A stretch of 11,489 nt of DNA. Origin: Pigoraptor vietnamica. Its lineage: Eukaryota > Opisthokonta > Filasterea. The stretch lies in assembly GCA_943704525.1 (NCBI GenBank), contig CALSCQ010000997.1, forward strand, positions 1 through 11,489, given 5' to 3'. A program made the position numbers and the translations under genes. Shown piece by piece: positions 1 through 10,512 of the stretch (position 1 is the first letter of the stretch; every line of letters begins with the position of its first letter). Under the pieces are notes generated by a model, which ran no database searches, was not told the DNA's origin, and was given only the letters and a program-made list of their open reading frames with translations.

Positions 1-294
1 CCCCAATACACACACACACCCGCTCCCACATGCCACCTTTCCTTCTTATCCCGTGCACGCTTAACCTGCCGTCAACCTTATCCTTTCTCAGACTATTGCA
101 ACTGTCTTTACACGGATACTCGGCTTTTCACACTAATCTGATTCAAGTACTTTCTCGCCCCGCACCCGTCGCATTGTATAATATCGCGTGCTTAAACGGA
201 GTCTTCGTCCATTCACAACCCATCTTAATACTGTTTTCCTTATGCCGCGCCCTTGTGCCTCAACCACCACCCCTCCGCCCTTCTCTCCGCGCAG
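1..294 (+). other. Probable intron of the GH27 gene, reaching or crossing the left edge
   Basis: No stretch here encodes the sequence expected just upstream of the 'FNDADM' motif in GH27 enzymes. The right end is a pyrimidine-rich tract closing in GCGCAG, a good 3' splice site. I therefore read it as one intron whose donor may lie off the window, though an unrecognised small exon cannot be excluded. The first bases are a short CA run. Confidence 0.6.
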
Positions 295-1425
<1,131 letters not shown>

Positions 1426-1693
1426 GCGCCTGCGTTGTCGCAAAGGCACTTCGAACGCTAGGGTGACCGTTCATGATATGCAGCGCACAGCGTGTGCGCA
1501 CTTAGCGTATGCACTGGCCCGCTGTTCGTTCAATCCATTACAGCCTTTTTCCCCCTTTTTCGCCCATCGTCAGTCGGTGACGCGTGATAGAAGCGACACA
1601 AGAGTGCGGAGGCCTTGCTCACAATCGCACACTCGCGCGCGCACACTTAGAGGCATTCGTTGCTGACTCAAATTCGACGCACACACAGCCAAT
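1426..1693. other. Convergent 3' spacer between the GH27 gene and the ZC2HC1-like gene
   Basis: This 268-nt spacer separates two stop codons that face each other, so it must hold both 3' UTRs and both cleavage sites. I see no AATAAA on either strand. A pyrimidine-rich patch lies near 1540-1563, and CA-rich sequence near 1625-1690. No gene is supported here. Confidence 0.6.
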
Positions 1694-3448
1694 TTATAGT
1701 CGCTTGGTGCCGCAATCAGAGCAGAATTTGGCCGAGTCGACGGGATACTGCGAACCGCACTCAAAGCAGAACCGCCCCCGCCCCTTTGCGCCGCCACCCG
1801 CCGCCACCCCCGACACCGAAATGCCGCTCGACTGCGACTGCGCGGGCTTCGAGGGCGTCTGCCCTCCCCGTCCAGCCGGTGGCCGCACGTTTTCAGCGCC
1901 GGCATCCATCGCCGCCTGATAGTATATGTCCGCGCTCGACGGCTTGATCGGCCGCTGGTCTTCCTGTTTCCGCGCCGCACCTCCCGCGCTGCGCACCGTC
2001 ACCGTCTTTTCCATCGCACTGCCACGAGGGCTGTCGCTGCTACCGCCGGACGTCGCCGACAGCGGCTTTGTCGTTCCGTTCGCGCGGCCGGTCGTAGCCG
2101 ACTTTGCGTCACCGGCGCTCGGCTTTCGCGAGGACGGCTGCGAGCCGAGGTTGCCTGCGCTTGCGGACGACACCGCTCCGCCAGTCGCCCCGCCCGCACT
2201 CGCCGACGACGGCTTCGAGACCTTCCCGTACGCCTTCTGCTTTTCGACGCGCTCCTTCTGGGCCTTCGCGGGGGTGTTGCGGGGCACGCGCGACGACTGC
2301 TCCTTGCAGAAAGGAATGTGGCGGTCCGCGGCCGATTCGTTGAAGCGTCGCTCGCAGTATGGGCATTGGACGTAATCCGGGTTCTCGGAGGGGGGAGGGG
2401 GAGGGAGATCGGCGAGGTTGCCGCCGGCCTTCACTATGGCCGTCGCTTGGCGTGCAGAGCGCACGAGCCGAATGAACTCTTCGTGTTTGCGCCGCCAGTC
2501 GCCGCCCTTCTTCCCCGCCGCACTGCCGCCCACGCGAATCTGCGTGCGCGCGTGCACGTGAGAAAATGTGCGTGTGTGCGTGAGTGTATGTGTGTATGTG
2601 CGACGTGCGGTGACGATGCCGTGAGTGCACATGACTTGGCAGCCGCGTCATGACCCGTCCCACAGCGACGACGTGCGCGTGTGTGCATTTTACAGACGCA
2701 AATCGCGCACTCACTCCTTTGTCCGCGTTTCTCTTCGCCGACGCCGCAACAGTTGCGGCCGACTCTGGCTTGGCGACAAACTTTTCGGCGTCTGTCCCCG
2801 CCAGACGGTGCTTCGCCGAGTCAAACACCTTGCGCTTTTTGGCGGCTACCTTCGAACACACGGGCTCGTGTCGCTCCTGCGCATTTCGTGCGAACGGACC
2901 CAGTGCGCTCAGAAATTAGAAAGGCCGACGAATACGCAGATTCAAGACGGCAAACATCCGTCGCCGACCGTCAACAGTCCACCCACCAACACCGTGGGGT
3001 TGAACCTGCGCCCACACACGCCGCACGGAATAAGCTCCCCGAGGTACGCCTTCGAGCTCGCGGCCGACACGTCGTCCTGTGCCGAGCGCATCGAAGTCTT
3101 TGACGCCACTTGCGACACGCGCGACGCCGACTGCGGACGAGAGTCAGAGTACCGGTCGTAGCCGTCCGACGGCCGCTCCGACGCGCGCGAAGCCGGCTGC
3201 GAGGCGCGGTAGTGTTGTGATTGCGACTGCGGCCGTGACGAATCGTCGTAATCGCGGGCCGAATACGTCGCGCCGAGATTTGTGGAGGAGCCGCCGCGAC
3301 TTCCGAGACCTTGTCGCGACCCAGCGTCGTCACGGGACGCCTTAGAGAGAGCGCTGCTCGAGCCGTAGCCGGATTGTTGTTGCTGCAGTTGCGCAGCCTT
3401 GACGGCGCTGGTGGGCCGCGAGTTCGACGCCGAACCCGTGCGATGCAT
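1694..3448 (-). CDS. ZC2HC1 (FAM164)-family zinc-finger protein, complete, 489 aa
   Basis: Exons on the minus strand: 3448-2987, 2876-2715, 2539-1694, with both introns in phase 0 (GTGGGT..CAG and GTGAGT..CAG). Two C2HC fingers have identical C-x2-C-x11-H-x3-C spacing: C142, C145, H157, C161 (split by intron 1) and C267, C270, H282, C286. Between them lie the family hallmarks AKKRKVFDSAKHR, DWRRKHEEF and a proline run before PDYVQCPYC. The tail is a four-cysteine knuckle (C466, C469, C481, C484; CFECGSQYPV), which also matches ZC2HC1A. The first ~135 residues are Ser/Gln/Arg-rich and look disordered, as is the Ser/Ala/Gly-rich linker after finger 2. The start is fixed by an in-frame TGA 12 nt upstream (3463-3461) and an A at -3. 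The molecular role of the family is poorly known; zinc binding is inferred from the cysteines and histidines. Confidence 0.92.
2540..2714 (-). other. Intron 2 of the ZC2HC1-like gene, with CA/CACA-rich tract
   Basis: This 175-nt intron has a consensus GTGAGT donor and an ACGCAG acceptor. Its middle (about 2566-2603) is an imperfect CA repeat in the sense direction, which produces His/Thr-rich runs if translated. Those runs are absent from the mature protein in my model. Confidence 0.85.
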
Positions 3449-3620
3449 TTTTTTCCCTTTTCAATCAGCGCACCACAGCCACTGCCTCGTCGGCGAGTGG
3501 CGGCGCGATTGAGAGTTGGCGTGTTGATGCCGCGATTTAAAGTTCGCGTCGACCCTTCCTTTCTCTAGAAACGTGAGTGCACCTTGCTACAATCCGCGAA
3601 GAGCTGCCGAAGGAGAAACG

Positions 3621-3650
3621 CGTGAAGGGTCCCCTGGAACCCTTCGCACG
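3621..3650. other. Imperfect inverted repeat (hairpin-capable)
   Basis: GAAGGGT (3624-3630) pairs with ACCCTTC (3639-3645). The pairing extends inward by CC/GG with one bulged A, and outward by CGTG/CACG with one unpaired base. It lies about 175 nt upstream of the ZC2HC1-like start codon. It could be a protein-binding palindrome, a UTR stem-loop or chance. Confidence 0.5.
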
Positions 3651-3684
3651 CAAGCCGGAAGTGAGGCCAAGAACGGCGACTCTA

Positions 3685-3714
3685 CACTGCAATGCCGTTC
3701 ACTGCAATGCCGTT
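3685..3714. repeat. Perfect 15-bp tandem duplication
   Basis: CACTGCAATGCCGTT occurs twice head to tail with no mismatch and no spacer, 237-266 nt upstream of the ZC2HC1-like start codon. It may be a recent slippage duplication or a doubled regulatory site. Confidence 0.9.
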
Positions 3715-4033
3715 TGCGACGTCCCTTCGCACGCTTCAAAGACGTCACACAAGCGGGACGAGTGCGCTGAAACTGCGAACAGTGTTTTAAACGGCACTTG
3801 CCCGGTTGCCGTGCGCCTGCATTCCTTGGCGTTTCAAAATTATTGCGAGATCTCGGCAAATGCAAGTAACCATCTTGTTACTGTGCGGCAACTCCAAATA
3901 ACTCTCGTCTGCCCAGTGGGTCGCGTCGTATGGACAGAAGCCATCCAAGCCAATGCCTCTGCTTTCGCGTCAGCGGGTGTCAATTGTGCACCAAAACGCA
4001 TTCTCGATCAGTGTTGAGAAACGCCACGCAAAT

Positions 4034-4889
4034 TCATTCGTGCGGCAAAACGATGACTGCGGACGGAGGCGGTATCAAATCGATGGGCTGAGGAGGCGGC
4101 GGGGACGGTTGCGGGGCGGGCGCCACCGGTTGCACGGGCGTGGCGACAGCGTGATCGCTCGGCGCACTCATTGTCAGCTGCTGCGCTGGGGGTGGAACCG
4201 ACACGGATCCGCGCCGCGAGAGCGAGAGTCCCGCGCCGGCACCCTGTCCCGACGGCTGAGATTGCTCGAGGAGGAACTGGATGAACGCGTCCGAGAGAGA
4301 CTGCGAAGGTGGGAGGTTGAGATTGACAGTCGCGCGACGTGTACCAGAAGGGCGCGTTGAGCAACAAGTGGAAGCGTTGAGGATGAAACGCGCACGTCGA
4401 CACAGAGACAAGAGATGTCGAATCATTTCTGTCCATTGACTTCGAGACGCGCACAAGAAGGAAAAACAACGCACCGCGCCATCCGCAAGCGCCTTCGATG
4501 CGGCTTCCGAGTGCGGGTGATGCTGCGATCCGGACACAGCCACCGCCCCGAGGCCACTCAGCTTCGACGTAATGGACGCGATATATCCGGACCCGGGGAG
4601 TTGCCCCCACGTGCGCCGCCTTCCCAGCCCCACCTGAACGCAAAAGCACACAATTGCACTTGACGAACATGCGACTCGATATCTACACTCCCAATGCCCG
4701 CGGAAGAGACAGTACGTCCTCCTGGCGCCTCACCTGACCGCGCTCTTCGTCGCTGAGGCTGAGCACGTTGGCAATCACGCGCAAGACGTCGTCCTTCTTC
4801 TCCGACTTGAAATACGACAGTATGAGGCTCTTGATGAACCGCCTGCAAACAATGCACATAAAGCCAAATTCAATCCAAAGGTAAATGAA

Positions 4890-4935
<46 letters not shown>

Positions 4936-7903
4936 AACGTGCATGCACATTACAACAACCTCACGGAAATGAACTCTCGCCAAGTCAGAAATGATAGGTC
5001 ACGGACAACGTTCGGGGTTCAATATCATCGCTCGCTACGCCACGCACCGATCAAGGCTGTTCTGGTCTGTGCTCGTGAGCGTCGTGTGCAGCCGCTCGTA
5101 GCTACTCTTCAGCTCCCTCTGGGCCTTGGACACTGCGCGCGGCACCAATGTGAGCGAACATGCAAGTACACATGCACAAAGCATTCACAAAACGAACAAC
5201 AACAACAACAACAACAACGCAATCACACACAAACATGCGCGAAAGCACATAACCCACACTCAGACTTGGCCGCAAGCAATGTGGATTCCTTCTCTTCAAG
5301 CGCGCTTCTCAACCTCGGCACTTCCGCGGCCTCGGCCGTACTACGGCTCAGAACGGCCTACGTCGTCGAACAGGACTAAGTTAGAAGAGAACGACCAAAC
5401 ACCCAGTGCACTCCATCCACACGAATCGGACCGTAACACCGAGGGCTAGGGGCAAAGACGAATATCGCAAGCTAATAGTGACAGGTTCTTGCGGGTAGCT
5501 GTCTCACCTCAAGCTCACTGACACGCTTATCAAGGGCGTCTTTTTCGGACTGCAAAAGCGCCTTTTCCTTCCTGAGGCGCAGCGTCGCCATCTCCACCTG
5601 CTGTTCTTGCTCTGGCGAATCGAAACAGGACAAGACATTGAGTGAGTGGCCCTATTCACATACAAAATGCGCGTAACTGCATATTCGCTGGTGTGTCGCT
5701 AAGCCTCTCGCAAACGTCGCGTGCGCGCGATAACTAAAGTCCACAAACGTCTCCCACGCAAGCGACACTGCGAAAGCACGGCAAGCACGCGCGTACGTAC
5801 CCCTCTGGAATTGCTCGAGCACGAGCTGCAAGTTCTGCACGGCCGTGTCCTTCTGCACGAGGGCCATCTGCGTTTCCTTCAACCCGGCCGCCATCGCCTC
5901 GCGGTCCGACACAGCCGACTCCGCCACGGCTCGCGACCTCGCCGCTGCCGCCTTCTCTGCCGCGAGGGCCGACTCTAGCTCGCGCACACGGTGCACCAGC
6001 TCCTTGTTCGTCCCCTCCAACTCCACCGCCTCTAGCGTTCGCGACTGCTCCACTTCCAACAGGTGCGCCCGCAACCGTTCCAACTGCTGCTCTCCGCGCG
6101 TCAGCGCCTCCTTCAGCGCCGCAACCTCCGCATCGTGGCGCGCCCGCACGCCGCCGTCCGGATGCCCCCGCATTTCGTAAGAGCCGCCTCCATTTCCGCC
6201 GTCCGCCATGGTGCTCCCGCGCACAGCGTCGCTCTCCTTGGTGACCACCGGGTCCGTCTGCGCCCCGCTCTCCACCACGACAGGCCGTGTTGGCAGCTCG
6301 GGTGCGTCGGTAACGACGCCAACAGACGCCGTTCGCACAAGCGGTGCTGCCGGCGCATGAACGTTAACGGCCGCAACGGGTATCTCACGCTCAACGACGG
6401 ACGCTTCCTTGCGGTCGGCCACAACAACGACGCTTCGCGCATGCTCCAATTCAGCAGTAAGTCGCATGCGTTCCGTCTCTGACGACCGCAAGGACTCTCG
6501 GAGTGGCGCCAACTCGGCCTCTGCCGCCCGCAGCGACTCTCGGAGAGACACCAGCTCTCGCTCCGTCTGGACATGCGACTCATTCGCCTCTGCCAATCGC
6601 AGCGACTCGCGCACCGACACCAATTCCCTCTCCAACTGCGTGTGTGACTCCTTCGCCGCGCGCTTGTCAGCGTGCAGCTGCTGCACGGTGCCCTCGAGCG
6701 ACTCGATCGTGGACGCCTGGTCGTCAATCATCTCCTGCAGGCGTGCAATCTCCGCCGCATCCGCCCTCCGCGCCTCCGCTACCATCGCCGCGCTGACGTC
6801 GCGGTACCCTTCCATTTCCGCTTGGTGCTTCGCCACGGCCGCGTCCAGCTGCCTGCGCAAGCTCCCCAGCATCTCCTCGTAGCGCGAAGCAACCGCTTCG
6901 GCGTTGTCCGCGCCATTCCCGGTGGACTCCTGCCGCTCGCTCAGCTGCCGTTCGAGCAGCCGCGTGCGCGCTTCGGCCTCGTCCGCGACGTTCCGCCAGT
7001 GCGCCGCGTCGTCCAGCGCATTGCGAAGCTCGACAGAGAGGCGATTAATTTCCAGTTGCGTCGACAGCGCCTCGCCAAAGGACGCGCCCGCACCCCCGGA
7101 CCCGTCCTCGCCCTCATCGAGCATCTCGATAACCGACGGCACTTCGACCGGCGTCGCAATGCTGCTGCGCCCGAGCGCCGGCGAGAATCCGTCGGCGCCG
7201 ACAGCCACGAGGGCTTGGAGATCGCCCGACGACGCCACCTTCCGCGCCTCTCCCTTGCGCGCGCGCAACTGATCGTTGAGCTCGGCCACGCGCGACTTGA
7301 GGGCCGCGTTCTCAGACTCTTTTTCGACCAACAGCCGCCGGTACTCGCGCGATATCGACTCGACCTGCATCTCCGACGCTGCGAGTCGCTGCGCCATGTC
7401 CTCCGAATTGGACTGTGCCCGCTCGAGCTCCGTTCTGCGTGGTGATAGTACGTGAGAAGAGGCTACCGAACGATTCACTTCGATCAACGACCTCAGGAGA
7501 GAGGTAAAGACACGTAAGGAGCATTCTGCCGGCCAACATTCTCCAAACAGTGCGCCCATGCAGTCAACTGAGGATTACCGCACAGAGGCATGCATGCAGA
7601 GTGAGTCGTACATATTTGTCAAACAAAGCGACAAGGCGCGCATACGGCGCCTGTGCGTTCCACATCGACAAAAGGCGAATCCACTCGGTCGACGCACCTC
7701 AGGGCCTCATTCGCAGCCTCGACGTCCCTCAGTTTGTCCCTCGCAAAGGACGCCTCCGCCGCATAGTCGCTCGTCTCTTCCGTTCCTTCAATGAGAATGT
7801 CCTTGGCGTACGTGCTCAACTGTCCCGTGATGGACGACAGATTCAACTGGCCCACGGCGCCGCTCGCCACGGTCCCAATCCGACTGCCGAGCCACGACGC
7901 CAT
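4034..7903 (-). CDS. GMAP-210/TRIP11/Rud3-type golgin with ALPS-like N-terminus and GRAB domain, 887 aa
   Basis: Golgins of this type tether vesicles at the cis-Golgi. Exons (minus): 7903-7698, 7434-5801, 5611-5508, 5357-5258, 5132-5048, 4842-4734, 4633-4475, 4300-4034; phases 2, 1, 0, 1, 2, 0, 0. Residues 1-45 (MASWLGSRIG.., SSITGQL, KDILIEGTEE) match the start of vertebrate GMAP-210, whose ALPS motif senses curved membrane. Residues ~70-700 are mostly heptad-like coiled coil with a Pro/Val-rich break near 400-460. Residues ~709-747 (RFIKSLILSYF, VLRVIANVLSLSDEE) are a GRAB domain, the Arf-binding module of Rud3 and GMAP-210. The next exon (SITSKLSGL) resembles the GMAP-210 tail, and the C-terminus is Pro-rich. 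Vertebrate GMAP-210 is about twice as long. The start has a strong context (ACC ATG G) and fits the family N-terminus. The last intron is in frame and open, so its removal is the least certain part. Confidence 0.9.
4301..4474 (-). other. Putative last intron of the golgin gene, open and in frame
   Basis: GTGCGT donor and CCTTCGCAG acceptor with a pyrimidine-rich approach flank 174 nt, exactly 58 codons without a stop. I call it an intron because its translation (Cys/Arg/Thr-rich) is unlike the flanking exons and splicing joins the tail directly to SLSDAFIQFLLEQ. Without transcripts, retention is possible. Confidence 0.7.
4894..4932. repeat. (AG)19 microsatellite in golgin intron 5
   Basis: A 39-base run of AG on the plus strand is a (CT) tract in the golgin transcript. 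It lies 51 nt upstream of the acceptor of intron 5 (5047-4843), where it forms a long extra polypyrimidine stretch. Confidence 0.97.
5195..5218. repeat. (AAC)8 trinucleotide repeat in golgin intron 4
   Basis: Eight perfect AAC units on the plus strand read as GTT in the golgin transcript. The repeat lies inside intron 4 (5257-5133), outside coding sequence in the splice model. Confidence 0.95.
7435..7697 (-). other. Intron 1 of the golgin gene
   Basis: This is the longest intron of the gene (263 nt), in phase 2, with GTGCGT and ACGCAG borders. It separates the ALPS-like exon from the coiled coil. Splicing restores an Arg codon (AG|A) and joins EALR to TELERAQ, continuing the coiled coil. I see nothing else in it. 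Confidence 0.85.
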
Positions 7904-8422
7904 GGTCGCCGCAAAATGGAAGTGGTTGCCTCACTCGAAGAATGCGCGTAGAGTGTAGATTTGCCGAAGAGATTAAGGGATGTGAAAGTGGAATCGCGCG
8001 CCACACGCAACCCGTGCGCCTTTCAGCGCGAGAGGCCCATGTCGGACGCGGGTGGGACCATACAAGAACACTCGTCCAGCGCTCTTCTCGCTCTCACTCT
8101 TCCCTTCTCACGCAGGGATGTCAATGGAAACAAGAGAGACGTGGACAGGCAGACGAACGGGTGTGGCGCCGCGCGGGTTTTTTTTTTTTGAACGTGGCAA
8201 GTGGAATCGGAATCGGAACGGAAAATTCTCCTTCAAACGACGTCGAAAATTTTGTGTGCCTGCTCCACTTGACGTTAATTCTACAATTAGCATGGAGGGT
8301 GGGAGTTAGCCGACAGTGTGCAACCAGAGTGTCGTCACAGTCTGAGCTCACAAACGACAGGCACCTGAATCTGAACGCACAAAAGCGACAGCGCATGTGT
8401 CCCTTGTACGCCGTTGTAGAAA
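7904..8422. promoter_or_regulatory. Divergent promoter region between the golgin and the YqaJ-like nuclease genes
   Basis: 519 nt separate the two start codons, and the genes are transcribed away from each other. Visible elements are AAGTGGAATCG repeated at 7986-7996 and 8199-8209, the second running into a short GGAATC tandem to about 8222, and a run of twelve T (8178-8189). I see no clear TATA box on either strand. Transcription starts cannot be placed from sequence alone. Confidence 0.55.
8178..8189 (+). repeat. T12 homopolymer in the divergent spacer
   Basis: Twelve T stand in otherwise mixed sequence. A poly(dA:dT) tract between divergent genes may favour a nucleosome-depleted region; that role is inference. 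Confidence 0.9.
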
Positions 8423-10479
8423 ATGTCGGGCACTGCTAGTGCCGCGCAGCACAAGCGGCGAAGACGGCGCAAGCACAAGCGCGTGGACGCCGACGACAGC
8501 CGCGATGCGTCCGTGGCCCACATTGGGCTCGAAATCAGCCGCGTGCTCTTCGGTGGTCTTGCGAGTGCGCCGCCAACAGCGCCTGCCACGCCTTCTCCGC
8601 ACCCCACGCTGCCGAACGGCGCGCGTCCGCAGCCGCAAGCAGAGCGTGCTTCGGATGATCTGCGTCTCTTCTTTCCGTCTGACGATGCCGCGTCGTCGTC
8701 GCAGTCGTCGTCCGACCGCACCTCGTCCACGGCGAGCGACGACTCTGCCACGTCCTACCGCGAACTCTTTGCGCACACGACCACTGTCTTGGCGGTAGAT
8801 GCGGCAGATGCAGTTGCGCTAGGCCATGGGACGGCGCGTTTTTCAGAGGGCTGGTTTGACCCGCGCACGTGGCCGCTGCCGGGAAGTACGCCGCCCGCAG
8901 ACCAGACGTGCGGAGTGTGGCCCAACGTGTTTTGGCGCGCGTGCACTATGGACGAGCTTCGCACGCACGCGAGATTTCTCGCGCTGCCGCCCGTGGACGC
9001 CGTGCGAATAGAGACGCCGCAGTCGCTGAGATTTGTGAGGCAGGACGCGCCGCTTTGGAACGAGGCACACAGGTACGCATGTTGGAGACCTTTATTTGAA
9101 AATGGTCGAGTATTCCCGTCCGTCCTGTGTGTGCATGTGCGCGTGTGTGTGTGCTTCGCATGTGTTGCACTGCCCCCACTCGCACCAACATACCTTTGAC
9201 CCCTTATACGCCACATTCGCACATGCAGAGGCCTCTTGTCCACGGGCCGCATCGCCGCCGTCCTCGGTTTTCGCGAGCCCAAAGCAGCGCGACATCTCTC
9301 CCTCTCCAAGCGGATGGTTTCGCACGCAGACGCCGTCGAGGCATTTCACCACCTCAAGAGTCCCCTCCACAGCGCGTGGGCAGAGAGGGGTTCGTCGGAC
9401 GTCGGCGCGGCACACACCGCAAACGTCGCGTCTGCAGTGGCATTCAACGCTTCCTTGTGCGCACAACAAGAGGATGTTGGTTCGAATCCGGACGTACGCG
9501 GTTGTGGGACGTCGATGACGTTGAGGTCGCACGACGACGTGGAAGTGGCGGGCGCAGTGCACAGGGGGCCCTTTCGGAATTCGTCGGATGTGCGGATTGC
9601 GTGGGGCAGCGCCCAGGAGGTGCGTTGCGCTGCTTTCTCTGCTACGCCTCTCACCAGTATTTCCCTACTTACGCACATTTATGCACACCCGCGTGTTCCT
9701 CTCCTCCGCACGCGCAACTACACACGCGTATTCCGCCATCGACTGCGGTCGCACTTTGGCTGCGTTCTGCTTGATGTGCACACAGTATACTTCCAACTGA
9801 TGTTTCTCGCACATGTGTAACCCTTGGTGCGTAACGTTGTCTATTACAGGCGTCTTCGATTCTCTCTCTGTTGGAGGCAAGACCACACGCGCGTGTTGTC
9901 GAAGTGGGCCTCTGTGTGTTTGACGCCGGTCATCCCTCAAACGCCCTTCTTGTTCCTTCGGCCGCTCTCCCTCCAATCGGTGCGTCGCCGGACGGCCTTC
10001 TCTATTGCCCCAGCGCAATGGACGCGCCACCGACAGCACCCTCGAGTGAGCTGCTGTTTGCGTCGCCGCACCTCTTGGAAGTGCTAGAAGTGAAGAACGT
10101 ATCCCCGTTCGTCGATGCCTCGCCTGGAGACGCGTCGGCCGCCACACCACACGCGAACGGCACTGCGTCGCGGAAACGGAAGAAGAAGAAGAAGGGGTCG
10201 AAGGGCGGTGGCGCACATGGCGATGTCGCTCGCTCGGATGCCGCCAGCAGTAACAGCGCGCCATCTGTACACGCGTCGCTGCCGAAGTATGCGAGGCGCG
10301 ATCGGGGGCCGCACGAGCACTTGCCGCCACAGCACGTGGCACAGCTGCAGCTGGAAATGCTCGCGACGGGCGCGTGCGCGGCTGTGCTTGTGTCGACTTC
10401 GGCGACGCGAGGGACGAACGTGTTTCGCATTGCAAGGTGTGTGTGCGTGTATGTGTGTGCGTGTGTGCGTGTGTGTGCG

Positions 10480-10512
<33 letters not shown>

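Larger units (their letters stand above)
3449..4033 (-). promoter_or_regulatory. Spacer between golgin stop and ZC2HC1-like start; contains the latter's promoter region
   Basis: The 585-nt spacer separates two genes in the same direction, so it must hold the golgin 3' UTR and the 5' region of the ZC2HC1-like gene. I see no TATA box I would trust. It contains an imperfect hairpin and a perfect 15-bp tandem repeat, listed separately. An open frame of 146 codons on the plus strand crosses most of it but has no recognisable motif. Confidence 0.5.

Noticed and set aside
3577-4017. 146-codon plus-strand open frame in the golgin/ZC2HC1 spacer
   Set aside because: It shows no recognisable motif or coding-like composition, and part of it is the translated 15-bp tandem repeat. 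A lineage-specific gene cannot be fully excluded without transcripts.
6672-7445. 257-codon plus-strand open frame
   Set aside because: It is antisense to the coiled-coil exon of the golgin. Its Arg/Leu/His-rich product is the mirror of a GC-rich coiled-coil frame and shows no domain.
7942-8439. 165-codon plus-strand open frame before the nuclease
   Set aside because: It overlaps the nuclease start in another frame, crosses the T12 tract and shows no motif; it is probably spacer.
9479-9489. GGTTCGAATCC, a perfect match to the tRNA T-loop/B-box
   Set aside because: It lies in coding exon 2 of the nuclease gene. The flanking 5-bp T stem does not pair well, and I found no matching acceptor stem or convincing A box at the right distance.
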